Assembly: GCF_003627955.1 (NCBI RefSeq)
Contig: NZ_RBWS01000001.1
Location: 1-64,000, forward strand
DNA from: Sphingobacterium puteale
GTDB taxonomy: Bacteria; Bacteroidota; Bacteroidia; Sphingobacteriales; Sphingobacteriaceae
Direction: 5' to 3'
Length of the DNA: 64,000 bases
Shown here: in pieces, positions 38,790-46,717 of the stretch
How positions within the stretch are numbered: the stretch's first letter is position 1
How the letters are laid out: each line of letters opens with the position of its first letter
Notes under the pieces: generated by a model
Databases searched by the model: none
Told to the model about the DNA's origin: nothing
The model's input: only the letters and a program-made list of their open reading frames with translations
Program-made: the position numbers and the translations under genes

Positions 38790-40181
38790 TTAATCATTTT
38801 TCTTATTGCCCCGTGCAAAAAAATATACAGGTACCCCAATCAATACCAATATAAAACCTGGCCAAGTATATTGCGGCTTGTATATAATCAATAGCACACA
38901 AAATATAGTACCGATGAGGAGATAAATAATTGGTGTAATAGGAAATAAAAAAGTCCTGTATGAACGTTCCATTTCGGGCTTCCGAACACGTTGAATAATA
39001 ACACCCAGTACCGTAATCATATAAAATATGACGATAACGAAAGAGATCATATCCAGCAAATTGCCATATTGCCCACTTAAACAGAGCAAGGAGGCCCAGA
39101 TCCCCTGTAGCCATAGCGATCGGGCGGGTACATCATATTTATTGTTGGGAATAGCCTGTTTTAAAAATAGTCCGTCTTTGGCCATGGTCTGAAAAACCCG
39201 TGCTCCGGACAGCGCAAGACCATTGACACAGCCAAATGTTGATATCATAACGAGGATGGCCATGGCTATCGTACCACTGTGCCCGAGCATCTTCTCGGCG
39301 GCAGCAATTGCGACCCGGTCATTTGTGGCAAAAGCGATCTCTTCACGGCTCAGGGCAGAAAGATAGATGTAGTTACAACAGATGTATAAAAGCATAACAA
39401 GGCTGGTTCCGATGACGAGCGCACGAACCACATTACGCTGCGGATTCACAATTTCGCCCGAAACAAAAGTAACGTTTTCCCAGGCAACACTGCTAAATAC
39501 GGAGCCCACCATAGCCGCCGCCAGTGCCCCCATTAAAGCACCACCGGAAATCCCCATCCAGCCCTCACCTTTCAAATTCTGAAAAGCCTCCCAGCTGTAC
39601 GCCATATTTTCCGAAAAATGATTTTCTTTGATTAAGAACAAGCCGCCGACGATCAATAGAACCAATGCAATAATTTTTGCTGAAGTAAAAAAAGACTGCA
39701 CTGATTTGCCGCTCTTGATTCCGCGGGTATTGATATAGGTCAACAGGAGAATTACACCCATGGCGAGTATCTGTATCCAGGTAATCTTAAACTCACCACG
39801 CTGAAAAAGCGGTGCCGCATCGTTCAGTTGCGGGATCAAATAGGCAGTAAATTTACCGAAGGCGACCGCAACTGCCGCTATGGTACCCGTTTGAATAACC
39901 GTAAATAAGCTCCAGCCATATAAAAAACCAATCGGTTTGCCAAATACTTCGGTAAGATACGTATACTGTCCGCCCGCTTTGGGATACATTGAGGATAACT
40001 CACCGTAACAGATTGCCGCCGCAACAGTCGCTATGGCGGTCAATATCCATACGATTGCCAACCAGTATCCTGAGCCCAGTTGTCGCATCATGTCGCTCGA
40101 CACAATAAAGATCCCACTTCCGATCATCGAGCCCATGACCAGCATAATCGCATCCCACAATTTCAGTTGACGTTTCATCAT
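38790..40181 (-). CDS. APC-family amino acid permease
   Basis: 463 residues with about 12 membrane helices. The N-terminal MLVMGSMIGSGIFIVSSD (about 14-31) is the unwound helix-one motif GSxIGSGIF of the APC superfamily, which binds the amino-acid backbone. The composition matches the LAT/SteT-like or generic basic/neutral permease groups; the substrate cannot be fixed. It is a single gene between pyrR and a terminator. Its position next to pyrR appears incidental. Confidence 0.92.
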   Translation of the reverse strand: MMKRQLKLWDAIMLVMGSMIGSGIFIVSSDMMRQLGSGYWLAIVWILTAIATVAAAICYGELSSMYPKAGGQYTYLTEVFGKPIGFLYGWSLFTVIQTGTIAAVAVAFGKFTAYLIPQLNDAAPLFQRGEFKITWIQILAMGVILLLTYINTRGIKSGKSVQSFFTSAKIIALVLLIVGGLFLIKENHFSENMAYSWEAFQNLKGEGWMGISGGALMGALAAAMVGSVFSSVAWENVTFVSGEIVNPQRNVVRALVIGTSLVMLLYICCNYIYLSALSREEIAFATNDRVAIAAAEKMLGHSGTIAMAILVMISTFGCVNGLALSGARVFQTMAKDGLFLKQAIPNNKYDVPARSLWLQGIWASLLCLSGQYGNLLDMISFVIVIFYMITVLGVIIQRVRKPEMERSYRTFLFPITPIIYLLIGTIFCVLLIIYKPQYTWPGFILVLIGVPVYFFARGNKKND

Positions 40182-40226
40182 AATATCAGGTTGATTTTAT
40201 GCCATTAAGCTAAGAAAAAATAATCA

Positions 40227-40294
40227 AAAAAAGAGCTGTCCTTTTTACACGCTGCTCAAATTTTATTTTTAAGCATGGCGCGTTAAAGGACAGC
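40227..40294 (-). terminator. Terminator of the DUF2723 gene
   Basis: GCTGTCCTTT (40235-40244) pairs perfectly with AAAGGACAGC (40285-40294) around a 40-base loop, and on the minus strand it is followed by a T-rich tail (40234-40226). It ends the leftward transcript of the large membrane protein gene. Confidence 0.75.
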
Positions 40295-40322
40295 CCTTGG
40301 GATTAAAACCGTGTATGAACGG

Positions 40323-43300
40323 TTATTCTACACCATACTGTTGTTTATACGATTTCTCCAGCTCAGTCACCTGTTGCAGCAATTGTTTTTCCGAGGTGGA
40401 AGCCAATATACTTTTATAAGCACCCAGAGCCCGTAAAGCCGTCCCGATATTTGAATATTCCAGTTCAGCTTTTGTTTGGGCGATATCCTGGTACCAGCGC
40501 ATATTCTGCGTCATAAATTTCAGATTACGATTGACAATTTCATTCGCACGTTTCGTTTCACCAGTTTCATACAACACATTGACAATTGGAATATAGCCTA
40601 AAATATCACGCATCAAGTACACACGTTTTGGCATCTTCTCATAAGTTTCAACAGCCACTTTACGTGCCTCGTCTTTATGACCTTCCATCATTAACTGTGT
40701 GGCAGTACCACCCATGACTGTATTTGTAATCATGGTGATCATGCGGTAGGATTCAGGATCTAAATAAGAAGCATTCGCCATATTACCCCATTGATATTTC
40801 GTTGTAATATCCTTAAAAGCAGACTGTGTATCCACTAAAGTTCCTTCAGATCCTGCAGGAGTCGCAATAGGCATTAAACGCAAGGCAAAACCTTCTTGTA
40901 CCAGGTACTTATCCAATCCAAGGTAGTTGTCGTTTGGAACGGTCGCCGCAAAGTAAATTGGACGTTTCCAATTATTGTTCAATAATACGTTTAGGATCGA
41001 CAATTCCGCTCTAGACACATAGTTTCTATTATAAGTCCATGTCATCGTATCGACGATAGATTCCTGCCAAGCTTTTGGTACCACATTATTTTTTAGCACA
41101 GCTTCCTTGTTTACCGGAAGGCTAAAGTTTTTGGTCGGTAAAAAGTTCTCAAATTTACCACCGCGTAATTCCAGTTTATTTTTTTGGTCATCAGACAATA
41201 AAATCTGCATCACCAAATCAAGATCTACGTGCCCGGGTACTTTCATATCTTGATAATAAAGTACCTCACGAACACCTTTTTTGAATTTTTCGTCATCAAT
41301 ATTGATCGGTAAGCCATCTGCCTGATTGACTTTTTGTTTCATTTGGCGCATATACCAATCCGAACTCAAGAGACTTAAGTTCACCACGCGTACATCCGGA
41401 CGATAATTTTCAACTTCTTGTACATACCACAATGGATAAGTATCGTTGTCACCATAAGTGAACAAGATCGCATTTGGCGCACAGGAAGCTAAGTAGTTTT
41501 TCGCCAAGTCACGTGCTGTTGTTTTTTCTGAGCGATCATGATCATCCCAGTTTTGGAATCCCAACAATACCGGAGCTCCCAACAAACAAGCCGCTGTAGC
41601 TATACCTGCTGCCATCTTACCATCTACTTTCTTACTTAGATAATCCGCAATGGCAAATACGCCCAAGCCAATCCATATTGCAAAGGCATAGAATGATCCC
41701 GCATAGGCGTAATCACGCTCACGCGGCTGCAATGGACTTTGATTTAAGTATAATACAATCGCCAGACCTGTAAAGAAAAACAGTAATCCCACAATTCCGG
41801 CATCCCGTTGTCTTCTGCCAAAGTGCCAGAACGCACCGATCAAACCAATGATTAGCGGCAAGAAATAGTATTTATTATTTGAAGGATCCGTCTTCAATGA
41901 ATCTGGAATCGCATTCTGTCCACCATTATGCATTTGGTCAATAGGCTTAATACCTGCTTGCCAGTTGCCCTCCGTGAAAGAGCCCTGTCCCTGTTGATCA
42001 TTTTGGCGACCGGCGAAGTTCCACAAAAAATAACGGCCATACATGTGCCCGATCTGATAACTGAAGAAAAATTTCAGGTTATCACCGAATGTAGGCGATT
42101 GCCCCTCCGGAAGTTTTAGATAATCCCGATAATATCCATCATGCCCATCCCGATTACTATAAACACGCGGAAAGAACATCGTCTTATCGTATTTATAATC
42201 CATTCCATTCTCTACTTTCGTGTATTTATCCTTGTCTTTTCGATAAGTATAAGTTGGCACAGCATCCACTACTTGTGCATCGAAAGTCGGCCCGTTTAGA
42301 AGCGGCTCACTCGCATATTGCTCGCGTCCCAAATAACTTACAAAAGAAAAGGCATTGTCCGGATCACTATTATTTAAGGTAGGATTCGCTTTAGCACGTA
42401 CCATGATCATCGCAAAGGAACTATACCCAAAGATGATAAACGCGGTACTGATCAGGATCAGGTTCAACATCGGTTTTGCTTTTTTGATCGAGTACCAGAT
42501 ACCATACACAAAAAGAGCAACCACTAAGATCAAGAATAGATTAAATCCGGTACCGAAGCCCATTCCCAGACTATTTACAAAGAATAAGTCAAAATAAGCC
42601 GCTGCTTTGACCGTGTATTGTATAATACCCCATAAAATCAAAGCCAGTACCACAACACCGATCAGGAATGCTTTGGTTGCTCCAGAAGAAGTCACTGTTT
42701 TTGAGCGTTTAAAATAAATTACCAAAGCAATGGCCGGAATCACCAAGAGGTTCAATAAGTGGACACCGATGGAAAGACCCATCACATACGCGATAAAGAT
42801 CAACCAACGGTCAGATCCAGCCTCCTCAGCATGATTTTCCCATTTTAAGATCCCCCAAAATACAACTGCGGTACAAAGCGAAGACATGGCATACACCTCA
42901 GATTCAACCGCTGAAAACCAAAATGTATCCGTGAACGCATAAGCCAATGCACCAACAGCACCTGAACCAAATATTTTGATCAAGTCCGTTGAGGTATAGG
43001 ACTCGCCGACTCCTTTTGCAACGACTTTCTTTGCAAGGGCTGTGATCGTCCAGAACAAAAACAGAATCGTCAGACCACTACAAACAGCAGATCCCACATT
43101 CATCCAAAAAGCGATCCGTGTGACATCACCCCCTGCTAGATTCGAGAAAATGTTTTGAATCATTAAGAATAAAGGTGCCCCTGGCTGGTGCACAATTTGA
43201 AGTTTAAAGGCTGAGGCGATAAACTCACCACAGTCCCACCAACTCGTCGATCGTTCGGCAGTCATGACATACGCTACTGTTGCAATGAGCGCACATATCC

Positions 43301-43334
43301 ATCCTAAAAGATTGTTGATTTTAGTATAGTTCAT
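40323..43334 (-). CDS. DUF2723 polytopic membrane protein, GT-C glycosyltransferase-like
   Basis: 1003 residues. About 12 membrane helices lie in the first 570 residues, with a soluble C-terminal half. The DUF2723 hallmark is present: SWWDCGEFIA at residues 31-40, then HQPGAPLF near 50-57, the acidic loop typical of PMT/GT-C enzymes that use polyprenyl-phosphate sugars. Such proteins in Bacteroidota are proposed protein O-glycosyl- or mannosyltransferases; activity is unproven. The C-terminal part (about 850-1003) has TPR-like helices. It is transcribed alone and no glycan genes are adjacent. Confidence 0.82.
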   Translation of the reverse strand: MNYTKINNLLGWICALIATVAYVMTAERSTSWWDCGEFIASAFKLQIVHQPGAPLFLMIQNIFSNLAGGDVTRIAFWMNVGSAVCSGLTILFLFWTITALAKKVVAKGVGESYTSTDLIKIFGSGAVGALAYAFTDTFWFSAVESEVYAMSSLCTAVVFWGILKWENHAEEAGSDRWLIFIAYVMGLSIGVHLLNLLVIPAIALVIYFKRSKTVTSSGATKAFLIGVVVLALILWGIIQYTVKAAAYFDLFFVNSLGMGFGTGFNLFLILVVALFVYGIWYSIKKAKPMLNLILISTAFIIFGYSSFAMIMVRAKANPTLNNSDPDNAFSFVSYLGREQYASEPLLNGPTFDAQVVDAVPTYTYRKDKDKYTKVENGMDYKYDKTMFFPRVYSNRDGHDGYYRDYLKLPEGQSPTFGDNLKFFFSYQIGHMYGRYFLWNFAGRQNDQQGQGSFTEGNWQAGIKPIDQMHNGGQNAIPDSLKTDPSNNKYYFLPLIIGLIGAFWHFGRRQRDAGIVGLLFFFTGLAIVLYLNQSPLQPRERDYAYAGSFYAFAIWIGLGVFAIADYLSKKVDGKMAAGIATAACLLGAPVLLGFQNWDDHDRSEKTTARDLAKNYLASCAPNAILFTYGDNDTYPLWYVQEVENYRPDVRVVNLSLLSSDWYMRQMKQKVNQADGLPINIDDEKFKKGVREVLYYQDMKVPGHVDLDLVMQILLSDDQKNKLELRGGKFENFLPTKNFSLPVNKEAVLKNNVVPKAWQESIVDTMTWTYNRNYVSRAELSILNVLLNNNWKRPIYFAATVPNDNYLGLDKYLVQEGFALRLMPIATPAGSEGTLVDTQSAFKDITTKYQWGNMANASYLDPESYRMITMITNTVMGGTATQLMMEGHKDEARKVAVETYEKMPKRVYLMRDILGYIPIVNVLYETGETKRANEIVNRNLKFMTQNMRWYQDIAQTKAELEYSNIGTALRALGAYKSILASTSEKQLLQQVTELEKSYKQQYGVE

Positions 43335-43607
43335 AAAATGATAACTGTAAAAGTATTATAATACGGCTCGAAAATAAGGATAAGTTAATAAGAAATGAAC
43401 TTTATTCTGATTTTTTAACACATATTAATTGAAAATTTTCATTACGCGATGCAATATTCGCTGTAAAGAAAGCAGGACAAAGCCATTGATAAGCTGGAGC
43501 AGGCCAATACCTAAGCTAAAAAACAGCAAGTATGTCTTAAATTTTCGGGCAAAACAAAAATTATTTATTTGAAAATCAAGCCCAATGCACTTTACAACAC
43601 ATTTTTA
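43335..43607. other. Intergenic region, nothing recognised
   Basis: AT-rich DNA between the divergent DUF2723 gene and the first tRNA-Gln promoter. No frame, RNA or repeat was recognised. Confidence 0.5.
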
Positions 43608-43638
43608 TTTGCAGAAATAGGAATAGTCCGTATATTTG
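43608..43638 (+). promoter_or_regulatory. Consensus promoter of the first tRNA-Gln
   Basis: TTTG at 43608-43611, a 19-base spacer and TATATTTG at 43631-43638: an exact Bacteroidota consensus, about 50 bases upstream of the tRNA. Confidence 0.85.
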
Positions 43639-43690
43639 CATCATCAAATGTGAACGACATCATCACGATAACGAACACAATTGAATTGTT

Positions 43691-43761
43691 TGTCCGATAG
43701 TATAAGGGTAGTACGACAGTTTTTGGTTCTGTTTGTCTTGGTTCGAATCCAGGTCGGACAA
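43691..43761 (+). tRNA. tRNA-Gln (anticodon TTG), copy 1
   Basis: 71 nucleotides fold as a tRNA. Acceptor arms TGTCCGA (43691-43697) and TCGGACA (43754-43760) pair fully, the discriminator is A, the T-arm is CTTGG/CCAGG around TTCGAAT, and the anticodon loop TTTTGGT gives anticodon TTG. The 3' CCA is not encoded. The 71-base gene is identical to the copy at 43933. Confidence 0.95.
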
Positions 43762-43769
43762 CAAACAAT

Positions 43770-43805
43770 AGAAAAGGCTTGCAATTGCAAGCCTTTTCTG
43801 CGTTA
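43770..43805. terminator. Perfect-palindrome terminator after tRNA-Gln copy 1
   Basis: 43770-43799 is a perfect 30-base palindrome with the core GAAAAGGCTTGCA and its complement. One arm ends in CCTTTTCT, giving a short U-tract. It should end the first tRNA transcript, so the two tRNA genes are separate units. Confidence 0.8.
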
Positions 43806-43856
43806 TATGCAAGGCTTATTATTTATAAAAGGGTTTAGATTTTTTTTAATTTGAAT

Positions 43857-43886
43857 TTTGATTTTTAAAACAAATCTCTATCTTTG
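43857..43886 (+). promoter_or_regulatory. Promoter of the second tRNA-Gln
   Basis: TTTG at 43857-43860, an 18-base spacer and TATCTTTG at 43879-43886, about 46 bases upstream of the tRNA, the same distance class as for copy 1. Confidence 0.8.
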
Positions 43887-43932
43887 CGTCGTCAAAAGGA
43901 AAAAGACGGAAACGTTGGCTTTTTTGAGACAT

Positions 43933-44003
43933 TGTCCGATAGTATAAGGGTAGTACGACAGTTTTTGGTTCTGTTTGTCTTGGTTCGAATCCAGGTCGGA
44001 CAA
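43933..44003 (+). tRNA. tRNA-Gln (anticodon TTG), copy 2
   Basis: Base-for-base identical to copy 1 over all 71 positions, with the same cloverleaf and anticodon TTG. Flanking sequences differ, so the duplicated unit is little larger than the tRNA gene. The prs gene begins 129 bases downstream. Confidence 0.95.
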
Positions 44004-44132
44004 CTTTTAAAGTTAAGAGTATATGGATTGTGCAAACAATCCATTTTTTTTAATGTTTAGCTTTAAAAAATATTAGGGAATAAAATATTGAATAAACGAC
44101 AATACAATAACCCAACATAAATATACAAAACC

Positions 44133-45089
44133 ATGCCTTTGCAATTCAACACGGTTAAACTATTTGCAGGTTCTGGCACTACAGAACTGGCTGAAAAAAT
44201 CGCACAATCTTACGGGAAACCTCTAGGGGACAAAACATTATCGCGTTTTAGCGACGGTGAGATTCAACCATTCTACAATGAATCTGTACGTGGAGCCGAT
44301 GTATTTATCATCCAATCTACCAATCAACCTACCGACAATCTTTTTGAATTATTGTTGATGACAGATGCTGCAAAGAGAGCCTCAGCGCACTACATTACAG
44401 CGGTTGTCCCCTATTTCGGTTTCGCAAGACAAGATCGAAAAGACAAACCAAGAGTTGCCATTGGCGCAAAAATGATTGCCAATCTGTTGACAGCAGCTGG
44501 GATTCACCGCATCATGACAATGGATTTACATGCCGCACAAATCCAAGGTTTTTTCGATATCCCTGTTGATCACCTCGATGGCTCCATTATTTTTGTTCCC
44601 TACATCAAATCCCTAAAACTCCCTAACTTGACAATTGCATCACCGGATATGGGTGGATCATACAGAGCACGTACTTTTGCTAAATTCTTCAATGCAGAAG
44701 TGATCATCTGTGACAAACGCCGTAAACGTGCAAATGAAATTGAGTCAATGTCTATCATTGGTGATGTAACGGATCAGGATGTTGTATTAATTGACGATAT
44801 CTGTGACACAGCCGGCACACTTTCAAAAGCTGCTGCTTTGATCATGGAAAATGGCGCGAGATCCGTAAGAGCGGTCTGTACACACGCTGTGTTATCCGGC
44901 AAAGCTTATGAAACAATTGAAAACTCCGTGTTATCAGAAATGATCGTAACAGATACCATTCAATTGGATACAGAAAAAGCAAAGCAATCGACAAAAATCA
45001 AAGTGTTGTCAACAGCTGATCTGTTTGCTAAAGCAATCACCAGCGTCAACCAACATACATCCATCTCTGATTTATTTGACGTCGAATAG
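44133..45089 (+). CDS. prs: Ribose-phosphate pyrophosphokinase
   Basis: 318 residues, standard class I length. Makes PRPP from ribose 5-phosphate and ATP for nucleotide, His and Trp synthesis. Visible motifs: FSDGEIQP near residue 40, the flexible loop YFGFARQDRKDKPR (about 92-105), the metal-site DLHAAQIQGFFD (about 130-141) and the PRPP loop DDICDTAGTL (about 217-226). It follows the tRNA genes and ends at a strong terminator; rplY and pth follow with separate signals. Confidence 0.97.
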   Translation: MPLQFNTVKLFAGSGTTELAEKIAQSYGKPLGDKTLSRFSDGEIQPFYNESVRGADVFIIQSTNQPTDNLFELLLMTDAAKRASAHYITAVVPYFGFARQDRKDKPRVAIGAKMIANLLTAAGIHRIMTMDLHAAQIQGFFDIPVDHLDGSIIFVPYIKSLKLPNLTIASPDMGGSYRARTFAKFFNAEVIICDKRRKRANEIESMSIIGDVTDQDVVLIDDICDTAGTLSKAAALIMENGARSVRAVCTHAVLSGKAYETIENSVLSEMIVTDTIQLDTEKAKQSTKIKVLSTADLFAKAITSVNQHTSISDLFDVE

Positions 45090-45114
45090 TATATCGTATT
45101 TAGATATTGGTATG

Positions 45115-45163
45115 GAGACTCTGGTATAGTAAGCCTTCGGCTGAAATACTGGAGTCTTTTTTT
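45115..45163 (+). terminator. prs terminator
   Basis: A long imperfect hairpin pairs GAGACTC (from 45115) with GAGTCT (45152-45157), with an inner AGCC-TTCG-GGCT cap, followed by seven T (45157-45163). A 19-base copy of its 5' arm recurs at 45193-45211. Confidence 0.8.
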
Positions 45164-45370
45164 AGTATTAAGTATTGATATAATAGTATTTAGACTCTGA
45201 TATGGTAAGCCGGAGGATAGACAGTTTGTTTTTTATTCATGTCCTGCACAATTGGCCCTCTCTAAACAAGCATATAAGGACGCCGCGGTTATACTTTAAC
45301 AGCCCCTCCTCAAGTCAGCAACTTACAAAATAGCATTAGGGATCTTAGTCACTCAATATCAGCAACTTTT

Positions 45371-45401
45371 TTTGATAATACCAAAAATTAAATTATCTTT
45401 G
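45371..45401 (+). promoter_or_regulatory. Consensus promoter of rplY
   Basis: TTTG at 45371-45374, a 19-base spacer and TATCTTTG at 45394-45401: an exact consensus. The leader to the ATG at 45429 is about 24 bases. Confidence 0.85.
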
Positions 45402-45428
45402 CACCTCAAAATTTATAAAAATTAAAAG

Positions 45429-46025
45429 ATGAAATCAATTGCTATTAGCGGTTCTGTAAGACAGAACGTAGGGAAAAGAGATGCAAAAGAATTGCGTTAC
45501 CAAGGTTTAGTACCGGCAGTACTTTACGGAGGTAAAGAACAAACTGCTCTTTCTGTATCCGCAGCTGATTTGAAACCAGTTCTTTACACTGCTGACGTTA
45601 TCATCGTAGAATTAAACGTTGACGGTCAAACAAAAAGAGCTATCGTTCAAGATGCACAATTCCACCCATTGACAGACCTAGTTACTCACGTTGACTTTTT
45701 AGAATTATTTGATGACAAAGAAGTATCATTGAATATTCCTATCAAATTAACAGGAACATCTCCAGGTGTTAAAATGGGGGGTAAATTAGTTCAAAAATTA
45801 CGCAATTTACGCGTAAAAGCATTACCTGCTAACTTGCCACAAGAAATTGAAGTACCAATGGAATCTTTAGAAGTTGGTAAATCATACCGTGTAGCTCAAG
45901 TTCAATTGGACAACGCAAAAGTATTAAACAATGCTGACGATACAATCGTATCCGTTATCATGTCCCGTGCATTGCGTCAAGCTGAACAAGAAGCAGCCAA
46001 AGCAGCTAAAGGTGGTAAAAAATAA
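45429..46025 (+). CDS. rplY: 50S ribosomal protein L25/general stress protein Ctc
   Basis: 198 residues, the long Ctc form with an N-terminal L25 domain that binds 5S rRNA (about 1-92) and a C-terminal Ctc domain (about 95-180). Motifs include GKRDAKELRYQGLVPAVLYG (about 14-33) and the HVDFLEL segment near 90. The Ala/Lys tail (about 180-198) is common in Bacteroidota. A consensus promoter precedes it and an intrinsic terminator follows; pth is next, a frequent rplY-pth order. Confidence 0.95.
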   Translation: MKSIAISGSVRQNVGKRDAKELRYQGLVPAVLYGGKEQTALSVSAADLKPVLYTADVIIVELNVDGQTKRAIVQDAQFHPLTDLVTHVDFLELFDDKEVSLNIPIKLTGTSPGVKMGGKLVQKLRNLRVKALPANLPQEIEVPMESLEVGKSYRVAQVQLDNAKVLNNADDTIVSVIMSRALRQAEQEAAKAAKGGKK

Positions 46026-46053
46026 TCTGAACAAGATTCTTAAGATACTACAG

Positions 46054-46080
46054 AAAGCACCGAAATTCGGTGCTTTTTTG
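46054..46080 (+). terminator. rplY terminator
   Basis: The stem AAAGCACCG/CGGTGCTTT (46054-46062 with 46068-46076) has a 5-base loop and is followed by TTTT. It lies immediately before pth. Confidence 0.85.
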
Positions 46081-46105
46081 TTTATTAAATTTTTATTTTT
46101 GCGTC

Positions 46106-46669
46106 ATGAATTATCTTATCGTTGGATTGGGAAATATCGGAAGTGAATATGCCGATACGCGGCACAATATTGGTTTTATGGTTGCCGACGAGCTCGTTAA
46201 ACAAGCTGGCGCTAGTTTCTCCCTGTTAAAATTAGCCTATTACAGCGAATTTAAACAAAGAGGGCATAACGTAACTGTCATCAAGCCGACTACGTATATG
46301 AACCTCAGTGGTAAAGCAGTCAATTATTATATGCAGCAATGTAAAGTGCCGATTCAGAATGTCTTAGTGATCGTGGATGATCTGGCGATTCCATTTGGTT
46401 CGCTCCGGATGAAACCCAAGGGAAGCAGCGCCGGCCATAATGGGCTTAAGTCCATCGAACAGCTTTGCGGTGGACAGGTATATCCGCGTTTACGCTTTGG
46501 CATTGGTGACAACTATCCAAAAGGCAGACAGGTGGACTACGTCCTTGGTCCCTTTGACAAAGAAGAACAGGTAGAACTTCCTGCTTTAATAGATCATTCT
46601 GTCAAAATGATTCAAAGTTTTGTCAATATCGGCATCGAGTTGACCATGACCAATCTAAATACAAAATAA
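46106..46669 (+). CDS. pth: Peptidyl-tRNA hydrolase
   Basis: 187 residues from the ATG at 46106; the frame runs 12 codons further upstream through the rplY terminator, so the longer form is unlikely. Pth releases peptides from prematurely dropped peptidyl-tRNA. Motifs: IVGLGNIGSEYADTRHNIGF with the catalytic His20-type residue in DTRHNIGF, KPTTYMNLSG near 65-74 and DDLAIPFGSLRMKPKGSSAGHNGLKSI (pieces near 92-118). A TATTTTTG box at 46094-46101 ends only 4 bases before the ATG, so the mRNA may be leaderless. Confidence 0.95.
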   Translation: MNYLIVGLGNIGSEYADTRHNIGFMVADELVKQAGASFSLLKLAYYSEFKQRGHNVTVIKPTTYMNLSGKAVNYYMQQCKVPIQNVLVIVDDLAIPFGSLRMKPKGSSAGHNGLKSIEQLCGGQVYPRLRFGIGDNYPKGRQVDYVLGPFDKEEQVELPALIDHSVKMIQSFVNIGIELTMTNLNTK

Positions 46670-46691
46670 AAGGGACTGATGTCCCTTTTAC
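46667..46691. terminator. Bidirectional terminator pth/blaR1-like
   Basis: TAAAAGGGAC pairs with GTCCCTTTTA around TGAT (46667-46690), with A and T flanks on the two sides. It lies between the convergent pth and M56 peptidase genes and overlaps the pth stop codon. Confidence 0.75.
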
Positions 46692-46717
46692 TTTATTCCA
46701 TCTGAAGATAATCGTTA

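Noticed and set aside
46070..46669. Longer start of pth at 46070
   Set aside because: The extra 12 codons lie in the rplY terminator; the family N-terminus begins at the Met encoded at 46106.
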